Assembly (NCBI GenBank): GCA_016717725.1
Contig: JADKFA010000025.1
Location: forward strand, 1-30,807
From: Bacteroidota bacterium
Lineage (GTDB): Bacteria; Bacteroidota; Bacteroidia; AKYH767-A; OLB10
Length of the DNA: 30,807 nucleotides
Reading direction: 5' to 3'
Positions 23,937 through 30,807 of this stretch are shown here, piece after piece. Under the pieces are notes generated by a model, which saw nothing but the letters and a program-made list of their open reading frames with translations, was not told where the DNA came from and made no database searches. The translations under genes and the position numbers were made by a program. The stretch's first letter is position 1; every line of letters starts with the position of its first letter.

Positions 23937-24671
23937 ATGAAAAAAATAAAGATACTCTTCGTTTTAGTAGTAGCGCTGCAGTTAAGCAGTTGCTCAGATC
24001 TCTGTGATTGTTTTCATGGCACTGGGGATCTGATTACAGAAGAACGAGCTCTTGGAAATATTTCAGGGATTCATTTAGCAAACGATGTAGACGTAATAAT
24101 TTATGAAAGTGCTTTTTCAAAAATCCGTGTAACAGCGGGCGACAAATTGATTAAAGATATTAAAACCAGCGAAAAAGGTGGAATCTTATATATTCAAAAC
24201 GACAACCGGTGTAATTGGGTAAGAAAATTCAATCCAACACTCACCGTAGAAGTATGGACCAATAATATTCATTCCATATACGCCGACAATTCCAGCGGAG
24301 ACATCACCTGCATGGACACCATTCATGTTTCCGATTTCAGGATTGATACTTTCAACAGCTTAGGAACATTCCGTCTCAAAATCAATACTGCAGTAGCTAC
24401 ATTAGCCATTAACAATGGACCATGCGATATGTATGTAGAGGGATTTGCTGGCACACAATACAATTTCAACGCAGGCTTTGGTGTTTTAGATTGCGCGAAA
24501 TTATTTGGTGAAAACAATTATGTTCACAACAAAGGCACCAATCAAATTTATGTAAATTCAAATTCAGTTTTGGAGGTAACAATAGGGTATATTGGAAATG
24601 TATATTACAAAGGAAATCCAGGAACCATCAAAAAAATAATTACAGGAAGCGGTAAGCTTATTAAAATATAA
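23937..24671 (+). CDS. Head GIN (DUF2807) lipoprotein
   Basis: A 244-residue lipoprotein: MKKIKILFVLVVALQLSSC is a signal with lipobox LSSC (Cys19). The mature part is a right-handed beta-helix-like DUF2807 domain, with the family opening ISGIHLANDVDVIIYESAFS, the strand ITCMDTIHVSDFRI, and a closing GNVYYKGNPGTIKKIITGSG. The family is common in Bacteroidota and its role is unknown; auto-adhesion or envelope sensing has been suggested for relatives. It starts 1 bp after the acyloxyacyl hydrolase stop and 3 bp before the ABC-F start, so it is part of the same transcript. Confidence 0.92.
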   Translation: MKKIKILFVLVVALQLSSCSDLCDCFHGTGDLITEERALGNISGIHLANDVDVIIYESAFSKIRVTAGDKLIKDIKTSEKGGILYIQNDNRCNWVRKFNPTLTVEVWTNNIHSIYADNSSGDITCMDTIHVSDFRIDTFNSLGTFRLKINTAVATLAINNGPCDMYVEGFAGTQYNFNAGFGVLDCAKLFGENNYVHNKGTNQIYVNSNSVLEVTIGYIGNVYYKGNPGTIKKIITGSGKLIKI

Positions 24672-24674
24672 AAC

Positions 24675-26600
24675 GTGTTCGTACTACAGCAGATTACATT
24701 AGAGTTTGGCTCCAAAGTCTTATTTAGAGATTTAAGTTGGCATATTAAGCCCAATGAAAAATTGGATTGATTGGAGCTAACGGAACAGGAAGTCAACTCT
24801 ATTGAGAGTGATTAGCGGAGAATACTCTCCTACTTCAGGCGATATTTCTAAAAGAAACGACTTAATCATTGGCTTTTTGAATCAAGATTTATTGAGTTAC
24901 TTATCTGACAACTCTATTTTGGATGTAGCCATGGAAGCTTTTGAAAGAGCGAACTTTGTTCACACCGAAATAGAAAAGATTTTAGTTCAACTGGAACATG
25001 ATCACAGTGAGGAAATATTAAACAAACTTCACAAATTGCAAACGGAATACGACTCCTTAGATGGATATCAATTGCAATCGAAGGCTGAGGCTATACTCGA
25101 AGGATTAGGTTTCACTACTGAAGATTTAAAACGTCCATTAAAAGAGTTTTCTGGAGGATGGAGAATGCGTGTAATGCTTGCCAAAACACTTTTGCAAAAA
25201 CCGAATTTGCTATTACTAGATGAGCCCACCAATCACTTGGACTTGCCATCTATTCAATGGCTCGAAAACTACTTACATGATTACGAAGGTGCGGTGATCA
25301 TTGTATCTCATGACCGGTATTTCTTGGATAAAATCGTAAACAAGATTGCGGAGTTAGAATATGAGAAATTAACGCTCTATACAGGAAATTATAGTGATTA
25401 TCTCATCGAAAAAGAAGAAAGAAAAGAACTTCAGATGAATGCTTTTAAAAATCAAGAGCGATACATCAAGGAACAAGAAAAATTCATTGAGCGTTTTAGA
25501 GCTAAGGCTTCCAAAGCAACGGCAGTTCAATCGAGAGTAAAGCACTCGAGAAACTAGACAAAGTAGAAGAAGTTGCAGGTCCTTTGGCAGCAATTAAAAT
25601 CCGTTTTGCAGTAGACAAACAACCAGGGAAAATCATTAGCAAACTCAACATCGAAGCAAAGGCATATGGAAGTAATGAGTTATTAAAAAACACAACGGCA
25701 GAAATCACCAGAGGCGATAAAATTGCATTTATTGGAGCGAATGGAAAAGGAAAGTCGACGATGCTCCGACTCTTAGCAGGGCATGAAGAATTTGATGGTG
25801 AGAGAGAAGAGACTTATAACGTAGTTGAAACGTTTTATGCTCAGCATCAATTAGAGAGTCTTAATAAAGAATATCATCCATTGGAAGAATTACAAATGAC
25901 AGCTCCAGACGAAACGGACACCTATTTGCGTTCCTTATTGGGTGCCTTTTTATTCAAAGGAGATGATGTATTCAAAAAAATAAAAGTATTATCGGGAGGA
26001 GAGAGGGCACGTGTGGCCTTAGCCAAAGTCATTTTAGATAAAGCCAACTTTTTGTTGCTGGATGAGCCCACCAATCACCTCGACATACAAAGTGTGAATG
26101 TACTGGTTGAGGTATTGAATAAATATGAAGGAACATACATTGTTGTATCCCATGATCGATATTTCCTCAGTAGGATTGCCAATAAAATATGGTATATTGA
26201 TAACAAAGAATTAAAAGAATATCCGGTACCTATCATGAATTTGAAAGTTTGGCAAGCAGAGCAAAAAACGCAAAGCCTACTAAGTCGGTAACCTGTAACA
26301 AAACTCGCAAAAGCAGAAAAGGCCACCAAGATTTACCCTGACGAAAAGAACAACGATCAAAATAAAAAGAAAGAAAAGCAGCGATTAGAAACCTTGTCTA
26401 AGAAACATGAAGAGCAAGTTACACTCTTAAAAAAGGAGCATGAACGATTAAGTTTATTAATGAGTGATCCGAATGTATTTCAAGACAAAACAAAATACAA
26501 AAATCTACAATCCGAATTCGAGAAATGCGTTCATGAATTAAAACACCATGAATTAGAATGGGAAGCATACTATTTAAAACTCCTTGAACTCGACGAATGA
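24675..26600 (+). CDS. ABC-F ATPase with several frameshifts
   Basis: A soluble tandem-ATPase ABC-F protein acting on ribosomes (Uup/EttA-like), about 640 residues when repaired. It starts at a GTG 3 bp after the DUF2807 gene (MFVLQQITLEFGSKVLFRDL). Domain 1 has Walker A GANGTGKST, signature EFSGGWRMR and Walker B LLLLDEPTNHLD; domain 2 has GANGKGKST, LSGGERARV and FLLLDEPTNHLD. The C-terminus is a coiled coil (LKKEHERLSLLMSDPN). Single-base changes are needed at about 24757-24761, 24790, 25542, 26225, 26245, 26263-26268 and 26290; some cancel locally (for example KEYP then GTYHEFEVW). All core motifs survive. Seven indels in under 2 kb point to sequence error rather than decay. Confidence 0.9.
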
Positions 26601-27901
26601 GATTAGCCTTCCTTCTCCCATTCTTTTTTACAATACCTATCCTTTTCTCAATCGGATGCTGACTACTTTTCGTCTCGGTTTTTAAAGTATGAAGACCAAA
26701 TTTATGTAGAAAACATAAAGACCGTATTGCTTGAGCGGAATGGAGAACCCATGAGTGATCCAGTGATTCGTTTAGGGAGCGGAGAAACATTGCTCTTGCA
26801 ATTTGATTTACTTGATAATGAAATTGAGGATTACAGTTATCGAATCATTCACTGTGATCCTGATTGGAAATCGAGTGAATTATCGGAGAACGAATTTTTA
26901 GACGGATTCAATACCGATCAAATTTCAAACTACAAACATTCACTCAATACATTGGAAGATTATTGGCATTACCAGCTTCTCTTTCCGAATGCACAGATGA
27001 AGCCATTAATTTCAGGAAATTATTTGATGGTTGTATTCCCCTACAAACGACCCCGACTCCATCGTGATCACCCAACGATTTTTAGTGGTAGAACCTCTTG
27101 TTCAAATTTCAGGCAATGCACATAGGGCTACCGTTATAGAATATAGAAACTCTCATCAAGAGATTGACTTCAAAATCAACACAACGGGAATTTCATTATC
27201 CAATCCATATTCCGACTTAAAAATTGTATTACTTCAAAACTTCAATTACAATACCTCATTAACTAATATTCAACCTTTGTTTGCCAGTAATGATGAGCTC
27301 GATTACAATTTAGAACAAGGTAATGTTTTTGAGGGAGGAAGTGAATATCGAATTTTGGATTTAAGAACCAATAAATTCCTAACTCAATCCATTGAGCGCA
27401 TCGAAAACGACAGCATAAACCCTGGAACAATGACCACTGTTTTAAAACCAGATTTGCGATTAGGGACTCAACGATACAGCGCCAATGAAGACATCAATGG
27501 AAAATACCTGATTAAAATATACGAAGGACGTGATGCACATTTAGAAGGAGATTATATACAAGTAAAGTTTCGGTTAAAAGCGAAAGAAGAAAATCCAGAA
27601 ACTTCTTATTATTTAGAAGGAAATTTAACGGATAGAAAACTCACTTCAAAGTATAGTTTAAATTATAATGAAGTATCTGGATGTTATGAAAAAACACTAT
27701 TCATAAAGCAGGGCTATTACAATTACCGTTATGTTACTTTAGATGAAAAAAGGAATTATTCAGTTTTAGAAACAGAAGGAAGTCATTACGAGACAAGAAA
27801 CGAATACGATGTTTTAGTTTATTGGAAAGCTATCGGGGCTCGATACTTTAAATTAATAGGAGATCATAAGATACAAGCGGGAGGATTTTGGTTCCTCCTA
27901 A
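26597..27901 (+). CDS. DUF5103 protein, frameshifted; 3' end uncertain
   Basis: An exported Bacteroidota protein of unknown function. It starts at an ATG overlapping the ABC-F stop (ATGA). A signal peptide (MRLAFLLPFFFTIPIL) leads, after removal of one T at 26643-26646, into SQSDADYFSSRFLKYEDQIY. Family motifs include YSYRIIHCDPDWKSSELSEN, NTLEDYWHYQLLFPN, GTQRYSANEDINGKYLIKIY and EYDVLVYWKAIGARYFKLIG. A second indel is in the C run 27038-27041 (VVFPTNDPDSIVI). As sequenced, the frame runs on into apaG. Removing one G near 27880 would give a TAA at 27899-27901, which leaves room for the apaG promoter. I use that end tentatively. Confidence 0.8.
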
Positions 27902-27947
27902 CAATTCCATCATTGACCACTTCAATGAGCATTTTGGTCAAATTCTC

Positions 27948-27978
27948 TTGTTATTTTGGATGGGTGTACCTACTTTTG
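27948..27978 (+). promoter_or_regulatory. Promoter for apaG (-33 TTG and -7 TACTTTTG)
   Basis: TTG at 27948-27950 is followed after 20 nt by TACTTTTG at 27971-27978, an exact TTG-N(17-23)-TAnnTTTG match. The ATG of apaG is 18 nt downstream. This is the best complete Bacteroidota-type promoter in the window. Confidence 0.6.
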
Positions 27979-27996
27979 ATCATTAGCAATACAATT

Positions 27997-28389
27997 ATGG
28001 CCATATTTACAGAGGTAACCGCAGGAATTAGAGTGAGCGTTGAGACGTTTTATCAACCTACACATAGCAATCCAGCGCAATCTCATTATGTTTTTGCATA
28101 CCGCATCACTATTAAAAATGATAGTGAACAAGCGATCCGTTTAAAGCGTCGACACTGGTATATTGTTGATTCAGATAACACAAGAAGGGAAGTTGAAGGA
28201 GAAGGAGTTGTTGGAGAACAACCTTTTATAGCTCCTGGAGAAACTTATCGCTATGTTTCAGGATGTAATTTAAACACAGAATTAGGAAAGATGTTTGGCA
28301 CCTATTTAATGGAGCGCCAATACGACAAAAAATTATTTTTCGTAAAAATTCCTGAGTTCAAGATGGTAGTACCATCAAAATTGAACTAA
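27997..28389 (+). CDS. apaG: ApaG family protein
   Basis: ApaG is a small fibronectin type III-like protein (DUF525), historically linked to Co2+/Mg2+ efflux in enterobacteria; its biochemical role is unresolved. The 130-residue protein begins MAIFTEVTAGIRVSVETFYQ and includes NPAQSHYVFAYRITIKND, RRHWYIVDSDNTRREVEGEG, VVGEQPFIAPGETYRYVSG and GTYLMERQ. Length and motifs are those of a complete ApaG. The ATG at 27997 is chosen from the family N-terminus and the upstream promoter, although the reading frame is open further upstream into DUF5103. Confidence 0.95.
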   Translation: MAIFTEVTAGIRVSVETFYQPTHSNPAQSHYVFAYRITIKNDSEQAIRLKRRHWYIVDSDNTRREVEGEGVVGEQPFIAPGETYRYVSGCNLNTELGKMFGTYLMERQYDKKLFFVKIPEFKMVVPSKLN

Positions 28390-28401
28390 AAACCTTTCTT
28401 T

Positions 28402-28964
28402 TTATTTATTTCTCGCCCATTCTGAACAGATGATGGCTGTGGCTATTGCTACATTCAAAGATTCGGCTTTAGGGCCGATGGATTTTCCTGCAGGAATATG
28501 TAATTTATTGGTTATAAATTTATTAAGCAGACTATCCACTCCCACACTACCCATACTAGCTTGTATCACCTTTGGATTATAAAAATCAACCGATTCAGTC
28601 GAGCAGAGTATTCCATCTACCCCAAACCAATCAGCAATTCGAATAATGGTACCAAGGTTTCCTGGATCTTGAATTTTATCCAACAAGATGAAAAAACCAG
28701 AAAAATCATTCAATTTATCCACCTTGAGCGTCTTCATAATGACAGTGGCTAACACTTTGTTGGGTGTTGAAATCCAGAAATTTGTTCAATTCCATCGTCT
28801 TAATAATAGAAAATGGAGCAGATGCATCCTCTTCAACCAAAGATTCATCCGTAGAATATACATGATCAATTTTCCATTGCGGTGAAAACAAACAATTGTT
28901 CATTATCCCGAAACTTCTTGATTTGCAAGGAACGAATTTGTTTGATAAGTGCTTTTGATAACAT
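28402..28964 (-). pseudogene. TrmH/SpoU-type RNA methyltransferase with internal deletions
   Basis: The start (MLSKALIKQIRSLQIKKFRD) and the SPOUT motif 1 region (LLDKIQDPGNLGTIIRIADW, FYNPKVIQASMGSV) and motif 3 (AESLNVAIATAIICSEW) identify a 2'-O-ribose RNA methyltransferase. The piece between MGSV and LLNKFITNKLHIP is missing: about 50 residues that normally contain motif 2 (GNEGxGI), needed for SAM binding. The N-terminal AEGxKxxxEL segment (about 13 residues) is also missing after NEQLFV. Two single-base losses near 28768 and 28781 are needed to read NKISGFQTPNKVLATV. Only about 188 of an expected 250 residues remain. As sequenced it cannot be active; assembly error is a serious alternative. 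Confidence 0.75.
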
Positions 28965-28967
28965 GAC

Positions 28968-28975
28968 CAAATATA
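28968..28975 (-). promoter_or_regulatory. TATATTTG -7 box for the TrmH-type gene
   Basis: Exact TAnnTTTG match on the minus strand ending 3 nt before the ATG at 28964. It lies in the 44-bp gap to the divergent tamL gene. No -33 TTG is evident. Confidence 0.4.
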
Positions 28976-29008
28976 CGTTTCTAATTGTACTTTTACATCC
29001 GTCGCATT

Positions 29009-30807
29009 ATGACGAAAGGAAGACTTCATTTTACCGCCCTTGCAACACTTCTGTTGATTGCAACGCTACTTTCGAGCAGTTGTAATGTATTCAAGACGAT
29101 TCCGGAAGGACAACATCTTCTTGACAAAAATATCATTAAAACCAACCGCACAGAATACAACGAAAGTGTTGCTGCCATTTTTAAAGCAAAAACCCAATCG
29201 GAAAATACTAGGAATATTTCGGTTTCATCTTGGCGTTTATAATTAGCCACTATTGGAAAAGAGACCAAATTTAAAAAGTGGGTAAAAAATGCAATCGGTG
29301 AAGAGCCTGTTTTACTAGATACAACCTTAACACATAAGTCGAGGGAGCAAATAGAAATCTTATTCGAAAACAACGGTTATTTCAACGTCGCCATCAAAGA
29401 CAGCACGGTTTATAAAAGAAAAAAAGGCGCGCGTTTATTATAAAATTAAATCAGGCGAACCGTATAAAATTAGAAACATTAAATATGAAATAAAAGATTC
29501 AGTTATTCGTGATCTCATCTTACATGACCCTACTCCATCACTCATTTCATCTGGAAAAAGATTTTCTAATTCGTTATTACAAAGTGAACTTAATCGAGTA
29601 ACCACTCGGCTTAGAAATTTGGGATACTTCAATTTCAATTCACAGTACATCTATTTTGATATTGATTCCGCTTTAATGAGCAATCAAGTTGATTTATGGA
29701 TGGTAATACAAATCCACAAACGAGATAAAAGATTCAACGAGGAGAGGAAAATTAAACCATCAAAAATGTTATATTAAAGAAGTATTTGTTGAAGTGGATT
29801 ACGACCCTATTCTGAATACCGTAGGTTGTTAAAAGACACGACCTATACCGAAAACATGGTATTCATTTCCACTGGTAAATTGCAATACAGTCAGAATGCG
29901 AAACATTTAGTGGAGCATATCTTTATCAAAAAAGATTCTCTTTATGCCCAAGAAAATTTTGATCTTACTTACCGTCGGCTTTCCGATTTAGGTATCTTTC
30001 GATTCGTTAATATTCGTTCTGAAATACTAGAAATGCAGCCTGGAGATTCGCTTACTCCACTACGTTGTTATATTTTGCTCTCGCCACAAGCACGTCAAGA
30101 ATTCAAAGCAGAAGCAGAGGGTACAAATAGTGGTGGAAATTTTGGAATTGCGGGAAACTTAGTCTACAAAAACAAAAATATATTTAAAGGTGCAGAGACG
30201 TTGACATTAAAAATTAAGGGGGGATTAGAAATTCAACAAAATTTTGGAGATACCACTTATGAAACGACTCGACAACTATCGTTATTTAATGCTTATGAAA
30301 TCGGCCCTGAATTTTCTTTAACATTCCCTCGTGGTTTATGGCCATTTAATATACGTTACCCGAAACATGTAAGTAATCCAACCACTTCTATTTCGGCTAG
30401 TTTCAATATTCAGAATCGGCCTGAGTACTACCGACAATTGGTAAACTTATCCTATTTCTACACGAAGAAAACTACACTCTACAATCGATTTTATTTCTAT
30501 CCTGCTGAAATAAATTACATCAATGTAAAACTAGATCCTGCTTTTCAATTGCAACTTGAAAAATTACAGGACCCTACGATCATTTTAGGATATTCCAATC
30601 AATTCATTGCTGATGGACGAATCAGTTACCTATTCAACAATCAAGATTTAAGCAATCGAAGGAAGTATTTTTTCTTTCGCATTAATTTAGAATTTGCGGG
30701 TAATACCATTTACTTAGCAAAGCGAATTGAAGGAGAAAAAATCGTACGAATTGCAATGGGATTTGGTTTGCCCTATGGTAATTCCTTAAAGCTACCCTTT
30801 GAAAAAG
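29009..30807 (+). CDS. tamL: TamL-type Omp85 lipoprotein, frameshifted, 3' end outside window
   Basis: TamL is the Bacteroidota lipid-anchored TamA/BamA relative that helps assemble outer-membrane proteins. The N-terminus has a lipobox (LLSSSC, Cys25) followed by NVFKTIPEGQHLLDKNIIKT. POTRA-like segments follow (ENNGYFNVAIKDSTVY, KIKSGEPYKIRNIKYEI, LGYFNFNSQYIYFDID, IKEVFVEVDYDP). From about 29810 to the right edge the frame is open: YRRLSDLGIFRFVNI, the barrel segment AEAEGTNSGGNFGIAGNLVY, EFSLTFPRGLWPF and finally GFGLPYGNSLKLPFEK. Frame corrections are needed near 29178-29185, 29243, 29419-29425, between about 29700 and 29760 (at least one), and near 29808. The conserved content indicates an essential-looking gene with sequence errors, cut by the window edge. 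Confidence 0.9.

Noticed and set aside
24675..26600. Three or four separate ABC-type ATPase genes
   Set aside because: The pieces form one ABC-F architecture (two ATPase domains and a C-terminal coiled coil) in order, and each break is repaired by a one-base change.

Overview
This window is from a Bacteroidota chromosome, most likely Flavobacteriales or a close relative. The grounds are AT-rich DNA, no Shine-Dalgarno pattern, TAnnTTTG promoter -7 boxes, three type IX secretion (T9SS) cargo proteins with 'PNP' C-terminal sorting domains, and Bacteroidota-typical genes (BT_3928-like DoxX protein, DUF1599, DUF5103, head-GIN lipoprotein, TamL). No species can be named from the sequence alone.

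Layout. (1) 1-5295, minus strand: the front of a MoxR/DUF58/BatD-like aerotolerance-type operon, a repeat-rich spacer, then DUF1599, a BT_3928-like DoxX protein and a dipeptide/oligopeptide-type ABC permease. (2) 5352-11747, plus strand: a tight seven-gene operon of folP, a Cas4-like PD-(D/E)XK protein, an LTA-synthase-family phosphotransferase, KdsC, a UbiA prenyltransferase, Maf and an EamA transporter. Two of its junctions are ATGA overlaps. (3) 11748-20547: mostly surface or secreted proteins (a lipoprotein, three T9SS cargos including a large four-module adhesin-like protein) with DUF1456, DUF1361 and tRNA-Leu(GAG). (4) 20620-22699, minus strand: mazG, a PAP2 phosphatase and a peroxiredoxin. 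(5) 22819-30807: a PagL-like acyloxyacyl hydrolase and a DUF2807 lipoprotein, then ABC-F ATPase, DUF5103, apaG, a damaged TrmH-type methyltransferase (minus strand) and the start of tamL, which runs off the window.

Envelope biology dominates: Kdo synthesis (KdsC), lipid A deacylation (PagL-like), PAP2, LTA-synthase-like enzyme, TamL and T9SS cargo. Housekeeping is represented by folate synthesis, nucleotide-pool cleaning (MazG, Maf) and peroxide defence.

The main caution is reading-frame integrity. At least ten genes are broken by single-base gains or losses, mostly in short homopolymers, and each can be restored by a one-base change. The density rises sharply after about 24.7 kb (at least seven in the ABC-F gene, at least five in tamL). 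I read these as sequence or assembly errors and give gene limits as for the intact genes. I found no convincing new multi-gene system. The most unusual signals are the opposed heptamer arrays that fill a convergent intergenic gap, -7 boxes that sit 3-9 nt before several start codons, the small four-cysteine nuclease-like protein, and the TrmH gene that has lost its GNEGxGI segment.
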